7,012 nucleotides of DNA from Gemmatimonadota bacterium (GCA_019240375.1 JAFAYN010000035.1:1-7012); one strand, 5' to 3'. Shown: positions 1 through 5,990, counted from the stretch's first letter. Notes: generated by a model from the sequence alone, not told the origin. Numbers and translations: made by a program.

Positions 1-61
1 CCACACGAAGAATGCGCCAGGAAGATGAAGACACGCCTCGTAAGCGGTGCGGAAACGCGAT
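1..61. other. unassigned upstream sequence
   Basis: I see no supportable gene here. The composition is less GC-rich than the rest of the window. Short open stretches exist: one reads from ATG at 12 to a stop at 87-89 (25 codons), and another frame stays open to a stop at 166-168. Neither has a clear ribosome-binding site or a recognisable product. This may be the far end of an upstream intergenic region. Confidence 0.4.
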
Positions 62-90
62 TTGTAAACACCTGTCTTCAAACGTATGAG
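62..90 (+). promoter_or_regulatory. candidate sigma70-type promoter
   Basis: TTGTAA (62-67) resembles a -35 box (4 of 6 matches to TTGACA). TATGAG (85-90) resembles a -10 box (4 of 6 matches to TATAAT). The spacer is exactly 17 bp, and the surrounding DNA is locally AT-richer than the rest of the window. Transcription would start near 96-98, giving a leader of roughly 350 nt before the first gene with the riboswitch aptamer about 65 nt in. The assignment rests on consensus match and placement only. Confidence 0.4.
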
Positions 91-130
91 GCCCGATTTG
101 CGTGGCCCGGCAGTTGCTGGTTATTTGAGC

Positions 131-159
131 GTCGGGCGGTCCACACCGCCGAACCCGAC
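131..159 (+). promoter_or_regulatory. leader hairpin just upstream of the aptamer
   Basis: GGCGGT (135-140) and ACCGCC (145-150) form a perfect 6-bp stem with a CCAC loop. GTCG (131-134) can pair with CGAC (156-159) across an unpaired GAACC. The hairpin ends one base before the aptamer. It may insulate or pause the leader before aptamer folding. No U-tract follows, so it does not look like a terminator. Its function is unknown. Confidence 0.45.
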
Positions 160-160
160 G

Positions 161-240
161 GCCGATAAGAGCACACCCACCGCGAGGTGGGGCCGCAAAG
201 CCAGGAGTCTCCCCCGGGGAGATCGTCCGGTTGCCGAAGC
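161..240 (+). promoter_or_regulatory. GEMM-I family cyclic-dinucleotide riboswitch aptamer
   Basis: The layout matches the c-di-GMP-I (GEMM-I) aptamer. A 6-bp hairpin CCCACC (176-181)/GGTGGG (186-191) carries the GNRA tetraloop GCGA (182-185). It is followed by 8 nt ending in GCAAA and then GCC (192-202), with the same spacing as the Vc2 aptamer. A variable second stem follows, with GGA (204-206)/TCC (226-228) and TCTCC (208-212)/GGAGA (218-222). The conserved 3' segment is GGTTGCCG (229-236). P1 can form from 161-164 with 235-236 and 239-240, with AA bulged. Aligned to Vc2 numbering as I recall it, A47 is A197 and the C92 region is C234, but G20 is A170. G20A is the change reported for c-AMP-GMP-sensing variants. 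Deviations: the usual AAA after position 22 is ACA here, and no canonical tetraloop receptor is visible. Family membership is fairly secure; the ligand is inferred. Confidence 0.8.
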
Positions 241-256
241 TGAAAACTCAGCGTAT

Positions 257-328
257 CCGCGTTCACCCGCGGCTTCGGAGCTCTTATCGGCATCTGCCGA
301 CCGTCCGAGGCGCGGGCTTTCCGTTTTT
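257..328 (+). terminator. putative riboswitch expression platform with intrinsic terminator
   Basis: CCCGCG (266-271) pairs perfectly with CGCGGG (311-316). The stem can extend inward through CTT/GAG and GG/CC, and it encloses the small hairpin TCGGC (287-291)-ATCT-GCCGA (296-300). CTTTCC-G-TTTTT (317-328) follows, a broken U-tract. A competing hairpin, CCGCG (257-261)/CGCGG (268-272), uses the same bases as the left arm. The 280-291 segment can pair instead with the aptamer 5' strand. This two-state arrangement is what a transcriptional riboswitch needs. The U-tract is not ideal and the exact terminator fold is uncertain. Confidence 0.5.
280..291 (+). repeat. anti-aptamer strand, inverted repeat of 161-172
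   Basis: GCTCTTATCGGC (280-291) is the exact reverse complement of GCCGATAAGAGC (161-172): 12 consecutive Watson-Crick pairs. The 5' copy spans the P1 strand and the ligand-pocket positions equivalent to Vc2 18-22. Pairing of the two copies would therefore destroy the aptamer. The 3' copy lies in the interior of the putative terminator, so the two folds are likely exclusive. The simplest reading is that ligand binding releases 280-291 and allows termination (an OFF switch). The polarity is inference. Confidence 0.75.
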
Positions 329-448
329 CCACCCGCCCGAACACCCCGGAAGGCCACGCGAGGTGAAGCCGCACGGACCGCAGTGCCGTGCGCGCGACGA
401 GGCGAGCAGCACCCCCGCCTCGGCTTCAACCATCACCCGGGGGCCCGA
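329..448 (+). other. structured 5' leader before the first gene
   Basis: No gene is supported here, although one frame stays open into the downstream coding region. Local stems are visible: GCACGG (371-376)/CCGTGC (386-391), and CGAGGCG (398-404)/CGCCTCG (416-422). CCCCCG (412-417) is also complementary to CGGGGG (438-443), which lies just upstream of the ATG at 449. The last pairing could affect translation initiation. GC-rich DNA makes short stems common, so the weight of this is low. Confidence 0.35.
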
Positions 449-1051
449 ATGAGAACCGACTGGATGAAGCGCCTTTCCGTTCCCCTGCTCGCGCTCGGCG
501 TGCTCGCGCTGTGGGCCTGCGCGGACGCCGGCGCTCCCGAGCGGCTGGTCGCGCCGCGGGCGGCGTTCAGCTCCGGCGGCGTCCCGGGACGGATGAAGCG
601 GGTGGCGGGCTCCCTCCCGGCCGACATGCCGCGCGAGGCCTCGGAGGTCATCGGCCCCTCGGGCGGGCACCTGGCCGCCGCGGGGTACGAGATCCTGGTC
701 CCCGGGGGCGCGGTCCGGGACGCCACGCTGTTCACCCTCCGAGCGGTGGACGACGGGACCCTGTCGGTGCAGCTCACCGCCACACGCAGGGATCGCGACG
801 GCACCCTGCTGGACGTGGGGCCGCTCGGCTTCCGCAAGAAGGTCACCCTGGTGATGTCCTACGCCGGCCTGGCCGAGCAGGTAGACCCGGCCGCCCTGGC
901 CGTGGTCTGGGTGCACGCGGACGGGGTCCTGGTGCGGCTCCCCAGCAGCTACGTGGACCCGTCCCGCCGGATCGTGGCCGCCCAGCTGGAGCACTTCTCC
1001 GGATACGCCGTCGCGGTCCCCGACCGGTCCTCCACCACCGATTCCTACTGA
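449..1051 (+). CDS. lipoprotein-like secreted protein with ZU5-type domain (copy 1)
   Basis: This 200-aa protein begins with a basic start and a hydrophobic run rich in Leu/Ala ending in LWAC (Cys24). That looks like a lipoprotein signal peptide, although Trp at -2 is atypical; export to the envelope is inferred. After a low-complexity linker (25-66), residues about 67-191 resemble a ZU5-type beta domain: the IGPSGG entry, the VPGGAV turn (as in VPPGA of ZU5), and HFSGYAVAVP at 182-191. The start at 449 is preferred because the adjacent paralogue aligns from the same Met, sharing a W-M-K-R at residues 5-8; Met464 is an alternative. The reading frame is open upstream to 86, but that part covers the riboswitch and has no matching paralogue sequence. 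No strong ribosome-binding site is seen; a G-run (439-443) precedes the ATG. It is the first gene behind the riboswitch. The molecular role is unknown. Confidence 0.82.
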   Translation: MRTDWMKRLSVPLLALGVLALWACADAGAPERLVAPRAAFSSGGVPGRMKRVAGSLPADMPREASEVIGPSGGHLAAAGYEILVPGGAVRDATLFTLRAVDDGTLSVQLTATRRDRDGTLLDVGPLGFRKKVTLVMSYAGLAEQVDPAALAVVWVHADGVLVRLPSSYVDPSRRIVAAQLEHFSGYAVAVPDRSSTTDSY

Positions 1052-1058
1052 GGCCCCC

Positions 1059-1667
1059 ATGCAGCGCAAATGGATGAAGCGCGCGACGATGCCGGTCCTG
1101 GCCCTGGTCCTCGCCCTGTGGTCGTGCGATTCGACCGGGGGGCGTGAGCTGCAGGCGGTGACCGGGCCGCGCGAGAACATCGTCGGCTCGGTGCTGGGCA
1201 GCGTGGGGAGGTACCGGCTGGTCGGCGCGAGCGGGGTTTCCACGGGGTCGGTCACCGCGGTGATCGGCTCGCAGGGGGGGACGCTGCAGCTGGGTGAGCA
1301 CGAGCTGGCGGTCCCGGCGGGCGCGGTCACCGCCCCCACCGTCTTCACCCTGCGGGTGGACGACGGCGAGCACATCCGGGTCGACCTGACCGCCACCCGC
1401 ACCCTCGCCACCGGCGAGGTCGTCGACGTCGGGGCGCGCGGCTTCGGGCGGCCGCTGCGCCTGAAGCTGGGCTTCGCGCGGGCTTCCGACTCCTTCGATC
1501 CCAACCAGCTCAGGATCGTCTGGGCCAGGCCGGACGGGACGCTGGAGGTGCTCGCCACCGAGGTCAACCCCAGCGGCAAGCAGCTCCGCGCCGACCTGCA
1601 GCACTTCTCGGGGTACGCGGTCGCCGTGCCTCGCGTGGTCGACGACGTCGTGGACTACATCTTCTGA
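1059..1667 (+). CDS. lipoprotein-like secreted protein with ZU5-type domain (copy 2)
   Basis: This 202-aa protein is a paralogue of the preceding gene. Both share W-M-K-R at residues 5-8, a Leu/Ala-rich hydrophobic segment ending in LWSC (Cys23), the IGSQGG entry (about 69-74), the VPAGAV turn, the VDDG and LTATR segments, and HFSGYAVAVP at 182-191. A secreted or lipid-anchored beta-sandwich protein is inferred. The copies differ in the linker after the Cys and in the C-terminal tail, which is acidic and ends in aromatic residues here (DDVVDYIF). The gene starts 7 bp after its neighbour. The neighbour's stop codon overlaps a TGAGG-type ribosome-binding site (GAGG, 1050-1053) 5 nt before the ATG, so the two are almost certainly cotranscribed and probably translationally coupled. 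They look like an old tandem duplication. The HFS tripeptide recalls the autocleavage site of some eukaryotic ZU5 domains, but cleavage here is untested. Confidence 0.87.
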   Translation: MQRKWMKRATMPVLALVLALWSCDSTGGRELQAVTGPRENIVGSVLGSVGRYRLVGASGVSTGSVTAVIGSQGGTLQLGEHELAVPAGAVTAPTVFTLRVDDGEHIRVDLTATRTLATGEVVDVGARGFGRPLRLKLGFARASDSFDPNQLRIVWARPDGTLEVLATEVNPSGKQLRADLQHFSGYAVAVPRVVDDVVDYIF

Positions 1668-1695
1668 CACGCCATCCCTCAACCCATGTATCCAC

Positions 1696-3270
1696 ATGAT
1701 TGATTCGTTGATCGAATCGGGGAGGGAGGCGCAGCGCACCGGCGCGTGGGACGCCGCGCTGGCGCACTTCGAGACGGCGCTGACCCTGGCCCCGGCGGAC
1801 GGTGCGAGGCGGAGGGCGGACCTCCTCCGCTGGATCGGATCGGTGCACCGCGAGCGGGGCGACCTGGACCTCGCCCAGCGGAAGTACGAGGCGAGCCGGA
1901 CGGCCGCGGACGAGGACGGCCAGCGGGAGCAGGCCACCGCCGCGCTGATCGGCCTGGCCTCGCTGGAGCTGCTCCGCGGCGAGCTGGAGCCGGCCTCCGA
2001 CCTGTTCATCCGGGCCCGGGCCGCCGCGGACGAGGCCGGCGACGACGGGATGGTCGCCATGGTGGACCAGAACCTGGGGATCCTGGCCAACATCCGCGGC
2101 AACGTGGCGGTGGCGCTGCTCAGCTACCGCTCGGCGCTGGAGCGCTACCGGCGCCTGGGTGACGACGCCACCGCGGCGCGGGCGCTCAACAACATGGGGA
2201 TGGCCCACGTCGACCTGGCGGAGTGGGAGGCGGCGGAAGGGTGCTACCGCGAGGCCGGGGAGCTGGCCGGGGCGCGGGGCGACGCCCTGATGGTGGCGAT
2301 GGTGGAGATGAACCGGGCCGAGCTGCACCTGAAGCGGCGCCGGTACGACGCCGCCCGGGAAAGCTGCGACCGCTCGCTGCAGATCTTCCACCGCCTGCGC
2401 AGCAAGCCCAACATCGCCGAGGCGTACAAGTTCTGCGGGATCGTGTACCGCGAGACCGGGAAGCCCGACTTGGCGGACACCCACTTCGCCCTGTCGCTGG
2501 GGCTGGCGGAAGCGTGCCAGAACCGGCTCCTGCAGGCGGAAACGCAGATGGAGTGGGCACTGCTGCACCTGGAGGAGGAGCGGAAGCAGGAGGGGATCCT
2601 GTACCTGAACCGCGCCCTGGCGCTCTTCCGCGACCTGCGGGCCCGGCGCGAGGTGCTGGACATCGAGCGCCGGCTGGGGCGCATCCGCGAGCTGTACCTC
2701 CCCGCGGTGGAGGGGTGGGGCGCGGACATGGGCGAGTCCGGCGACCCGTACCAGACCGGGCACGCGCAGCGGGTGGCGGAGTACGCAGGCCGCCTGGCCG
2801 AGGAGGTGGGGGTCACCGACTGGGACCTCACCTGGATCCGCATCGGGGCGCTGGTACACGACATCGGCAACATGGCCGTCCCCGCCGACGTGCTGGGGAA
2901 GACCGACGCGCTCAGCAGCGACGAGCGGGAGCTGATGAAGGTGCACACGGTGATGGGCGACTCGATGGCCGCGCAGCTCGAGTTCCCGGCCGAGGTCCGG
3001 CCGCTGGTGCGCAACCACCACGAGCACTGGGCCGGCACCGGCTACCCGGACGGGCTGGAGGGCGAGCAGATCCCGCTGGGGGCCAGGATCGTCTGCCTGG
3101 CGGACGTGTTCGACGCGCTCACCAGCCCGCGCAGCTTCCGCCCGGCGTACTCGCGCGACGCGGCGCTGCGCATCATGCAGAACGAGGCCGGAAGGATCTT
3201 CGACCCCGCGCTCTTCGGCGTCTTCCGCGAGATGCTGCGGAGCGGCGGGATCGGGATCGTGGCGGAATGA
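1696..3270 (+). CDS. TPR-repeat HD-GYP cyclic-dinucleotide phosphodiesterase
   Basis: This 524-aa protein has no signal peptide or membrane segment and is predicted cytoplasmic. Residues about 5-335 form about eight TPR-like helical repeats spaced near 40 residues, probably a protein-binding or ligand-sensing module. Residues about 345-515 are an HD-GYP domain, the family that hydrolyses c-di-GMP and, in some members (V-cGAPs, PmxA), 3',3'-cGAMP. Candidate metal ligands are present: H356 in DPYQTGH, H388-D389, H417, H441-H442 and D470, with the GYP at 449-451. The usual HDIGK motif is HDIGN here (N392), and the RPYK-like segment reads RSFRPAY, so substrate contacts may be altered. The start is the ATG at 1696, giving an N-terminus that begins the first TPR directly; no Shine-Dalgarno is visible. 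It lies 28 bp after the second ZU5-type gene with no terminator between, so it is probably in the same riboswitch-controlled operon. Confidence 0.93.
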   Translation: MIDSLIESGREAQRTGAWDAALAHFETALTLAPADGARRRADLLRWIGSVHRERGDLDLAQRKYEASRTAADEDGQREQATAALIGLASLELLRGELEPASDLFIRARAAADEAGDDGMVAMVDQNLGILANIRGNVAVALLSYRSALERYRRLGDDATAARALNNMGMAHVDLAEWEAAEGCYREAGELAGARGDALMVAMVEMNRAELHLKRRRYDAARESCDRSLQIFHRLRSKPNIAEAYKFCGIVYRETGKPDLADTHFALSLGLAEACQNRLLQAETQMEWALLHLEEERKQEGILYLNRALALFRDLRARREVLDIERRLGRIRELYLPAVEGWGADMGESGDPYQTGHAQRVAEYAGRLAEEVGVTDWDLTWIRIGALVHDIGNMAVPADVLGKTDALSSDERELMKVHTVMGDSMAAQLEFPAEVRPLVRNHHEHWAGTGYPDGLEGEQIPLGARIVCLADVFDALTSPRSFRPAYSRDAALRIMQNEAGRIFDPALFGVFREMLRSGGIGIVAE

Positions 3271-3383
3271 GACGGAGCGGCCGGGCCCGCCGCGGACCAG
3301 GCCGCGTGGCGAGGAGTGATCGCAGGCGCAGGAACCCTTTCCCGCGGGGTGGTGGCATGCAGCTAGACATTCTCGGTGGTGCG

Positions 3384-3415
3384 GGGTGCCGGATCCCTTG
3401 CGGGAGCGTGCACCC
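3384..3415 (+). promoter_or_regulatory. hairpin sequestering the GGDEF-EAL gene ribosome-binding site
   Basis: GGGTGC (3384-3389) pairs perfectly with GCACCC (3410-3415), which ends directly before the ATG at 3416. Inside, TCCC (3394-3397) pairs with GGGA (3402-3405) around a TTGC loop. The GGGAG ribosome-binding site (3402-3406, 9 nt before the ATG) is therefore held in the inner stem. This suggests translational control by a protein, an RNA or ribosome transit from upstream. The rest of the gap (3271-3383) shows no second riboswitch and no U-tract terminator. Confidence 0.5.
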
Positions 3416-5971
3416 ATGGCGATGAACTTCCTGTCCGGCGACCTGGGCCCCGCGGCGCGCCGGGCCCGGAACGCCTGGGTGCGGGAGCCCGGGCCGGAGG
3501 CGGGATACCCGGATTCGGAGCAGGGGGCGGGGGGAACGAGCGACGGGGAGCGGTACTTCCGCTCGCTGGTGGAGAACGCGTCGGACGTGATCCTGGTCAC
3601 CAGCGCGGCCGGGATCATCCGCTACGCCAACCCCGCGGTGGAGCGGGTGCTCGGCTACGCCCCGTCCGAGCGGGTGGGGCGGAGCGCCTTCGAGTGGGCG
3701 CACCCGGAGGACGCCTCGCTGCTGATCGGCGCCTTCACCCGGCTGGTGCAGGGCGGGTGCGACGGTACCCCGCTGGAGTACCGGGTCCGCCACCGCGACG
3801 GGTCGTGGCGCGTGCTGGAGACCACCGCCACCAACCTGCTGGCCGACACGGAGCTGCGCGGGATCGTGATCAACGCCCGCGACGTCACCGACCGGCACCA
3901 GGCGCAGGCGGCGCGCACACAGCTCGCCGCGGTGCTGGACGCCACCCCCGACCTGATCAGCACCGTCGATCCCCACGGCCGGATCCTGTACGTGAACCGC
4001 GCCCTCGGGGAGCTGCTGGGGCCGCGCCTGGGGAGCGACCTTGCCGACCTGACCATCTCCGACTTCCACCCCGACTGGGCGCTGGAGCGGATCCGGGTGG
4101 AGGGGATCCCCACCGCCATGCGCGAGGGGGTGTGGACCGGGGAGCTGGCGGTGCTGGGCGCCGGGGGGGAGGAGATCCCCGTCTCGCAGGTGATCCTGGC
4201 GCACCGCTCGCGCACCGGGGCGGTGGAGTTCCTGTCCACCTCCGCCCGCGACATCGGCGAGAGCAAACGGGCCGAGGCGGCGCTGCGCGACAGCGAGGAG
4301 CGCTTCCGCCAGGTGGCCGAGAACATCGAGGAGGTGTTCTGGCTGGTGGACCGGGAAGCGTGGCGCGTGCTGTACGTCAGCCCGGCGTACGAGCAGGTGT
4401 GGGGGCGGAGCTGCGCCAGCCTGTACGACGACCTGGGCACCCTGCTGCGGGGGATCTGCGAGGAGGACCGCGGCGGGCTGGCCGGGAGCGCGGAGGAGTT
4501 CTTTTTGGGGTCGCACGAGCGCGAGTACCGGATCGTCCGCCCGGACGGGGCGGTGCGCTGGATCCGCTCGCGCATCTTCCCGGTGCCGGACGCCTCGGGG
4601 AACGTGTACCGGGTGGCGGGGATCTCGGAGGACGTCACCAGCCGCAAGCAGAGCGAGGCGCAGCTCATCCACGTGGCGCTGCACGACTCGCTGACCGGGC
4701 TCCCCAACCGGGCCTCGTTCATGACCCGGCTGGGAAAGGCGCTGGACCGGATGCACCAGCAGCCGCACTGCGCCTTCACGGTGCTCTTCATCGACCTGGA
4801 CCGCTTCAAGCTGATCAACGACTCGCTGGGGCACCTCCGCGGCGACGAGCTGCTGGTCTCCATCTCCCGCCGGCTGGAGGAGTGCGTCCGCCCCGAGGAC
4901 ATGGTCGCGCGGCTGGCCGGGGACGAGTTCGTGGTCCTCCTCCACAACACCGTCCGGGTGGCCGACGCGGCCCGGGTGGCGCAGCGCATCCTGAAGCGGA
5001 TGGCCGACCCGTTCGACCTGGGCGGGCACGAGGTGTTCACCGGCGCCAGCATCGGGATCGTCCCCAGCACGGGGTACAAGGTGGCCGGCGACCTGCTGCG
5101 CGACGCGGACATCGCCATGTACCGGGCCAAGGTGGGCGGGCGCGGCGGGTACCAGGTGTTCGACTCGGCCATGCACGCCGAGGCGGTCACCCGGCTGCAC
5201 CTGGAAACGGACCTCCGCCTGGCGCTGCAGCGGGGCGAGTTCCGGCTGTACTACCAGCCGATCGTGTCGCTGGCGACGGGGCGGATCTCGGGGCTGGAGG
5301 CGCCGGTGCGCTGGGAGCACCCGGAGCACGGGCTGATCCCCCCGTCGGAGTTCATCACCGTCGCGGAGGAAACGGGGCTGATCGTCCCGCTCGGGTGGTG
5401 GGTGCTCCAGAGGGCGTGCCAGCAGATGCGCTCCTGGTGCTGGCTCTTCCCCGAGTTCCGCGAGCTGACGGTGAGCGTCAACCTTTCGGGGAAGCAGTTC
5501 ACCCAGCGGGGGATGGTGGACCGGATCGCGGGGATCCTGCAGGAGACCGAGATGCCCGCCCACCTCCTCCACCTGGAGATCACCGAGAGCGTGATCGTGG
5601 AGCACAGCGAGGCCGGCTCGGAGGTGTTCGCGGAGCTCAAGGCGCTCGGGCTGCACCTGCACATCGACGACTTCGGCACCGGGTACTCGTCGCTCAGCTA
5701 CCTGCACCGCTTCCCGGTGGACACGCTCAAGATCGACCAGTCGTTCGTGGGGCGGATCGATGCCGACGGCGAGGGCGGGGAGATCGTGCGCTCGGTGGCG
5801 GCGCTGGGGCAGAACCTGCGCATGAGCGTGGTGGCCGAGGGGGTGGAGACGCCGGCCCAGCTGGAGGAGCTGCGCGCCCTGGGGTGCGACTACGCGCAGG
5901 GGTACCTCCTGTCCCGCCCGCTGGACGTGGCGGGGACGGAGGCGCTGGTGCGCAGCTCCCCGCGCTGGTAG
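3416..5971 (+). CDS. PAS-PAS-PAS-GGDEF-EAL cyclic-di-GMP turnover protein
   Basis: This 851-aa protein has no signal peptide or transmembrane segment, so it is a likely cytosolic sensor. Three PAS domains lie at about 45-165, 165-285 and 290-410. The GGDEF domain (about 418-580) has FIDLDRF (D460), IND (N468), the c-di-GMP-type Asp at the specificity position (D477), AGDEF at 501-505 instead of GGDEF, and an intact product-inhibition I-site R492-x-x-D495 five residues upstream. The EAL domain (about 595-845) keeps the expected catalytic residues: E628, N689, E721, D751-D752, K772, E808 and Q828. Its signature reads EAP instead of EAL (P630). Both activities therefore look possible; many such proteins use only one. 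The ATG at 3416 is chosen for the GGGAG site 9 nt upstream; a GTG at 3386 would add 10 residues with poorer support. It is probably the last gene of the unit, since a strong terminator follows 20 bp after the stop. Confidence 0.95.
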   Translation: MAMNFLSGDLGPAARRARNAWVREPGPEAGYPDSEQGAGGTSDGERYFRSLVENASDVILVTSAAGIIRYANPAVERVLGYAPSERVGRSAFEWAHPEDASLLIGAFTRLVQGGCDGTPLEYRVRHRDGSWRVLETTATNLLADTELRGIVINARDVTDRHQAQAARTQLAAVLDATPDLISTVDPHGRILYVNRALGELLGPRLGSDLADLTISDFHPDWALERIRVEGIPTAMREGVWTGELAVLGAGGEEIPVSQVILAHRSRTGAVEFLSTSARDIGESKRAEAALRDSEERFRQVAENIEEVFWLVDREAWRVLYVSPAYEQVWGRSCASLYDDLGTLLRGICEEDRGGLAGSAEEFFLGSHEREYRIVRPDGAVRWIRSRIFPVPDASGNVYRVAGISEDVTSRKQSEAQLIHVALHDSLTGLPNRASFMTRLGKALDRMHQQPHCAFTVLFIDLDRFKLINDSLGHLRGDELLVSISRRLEECVRPEDMVARLAGDEFVVLLHNTVRVADAARVAQRILKRMADPFDLGGHEVFTGASIGIVPSTGYKVAGDLLRDADIAMYRAKVGGRGGYQVFDSAMHAEAVTRLHLETDLRLALQRGEFRLYYQPIVSLATGRISGLEAPVRWEHPEHGLIPPSEFITVAEETGLIVPLGWWVLQRACQQMRSWCWLFPEFRELTVSVNLSGKQFTQRGMVDRIAGILQETEMPAHLLHLEITESVIVEHSEAGSEVFAELKALGLHLHIDDFGTGYSSLSYLHRFPVDTLKIDQSFVGRIDADGEGGEIVRSVAALGQNLRMSVVAEGVETPAQLEELRALGCDYAQGYLLSRPLDVAGTEALVRSSPRW

Positions 5972-5990
5972 CACCCGACCCCGGCCGGAC

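Noticed and set aside
12..89. Small 25-codon open frame at the left end
   Set aside because: It has no ribosome-binding site or recognisable product, and it overlaps the better-supported promoter candidate.
98..126. Second promoter candidate TTGCGT / TTATTT
   Set aside because: The spacing is right, but the -10 match is poor and worse than the candidate at 62-90.
86..448. N-terminal extension of the first ZU5-type protein (open in frame from 86)
   Set aside because: It covers the riboswitch and platform, has no ribosome-binding site, puts the signal peptide far from the N-terminus, and the adjacent paralogue supports the start at 449.
3271..3383. Second GEMM riboswitch or terminator between the HD-GYP and GGDEF-EAL genes
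   Set aside because: No GCAAAGCC or GGTTGCCG-like segments and no stem followed by a U-tract were found on either strand.
3386..3415. GTG start adding 10 residues to the GGDEF-EAL protein
   Set aside because: The ATG at 3416 has a clear GGGAG site at good spacing. The GTG has only a weak upstream purine run and lies inside the hairpin stem.
4781..4930. Hypr-type GGDEF domain that makes 3',3'-cGAMP
   Set aside because: Hypr enzymes change the Asp equivalent to PleD D344. This protein keeps Asp477, so ordinary c-di-GMP synthesis is the default expectation. A cGAMP source, if any, must lie outside the window.
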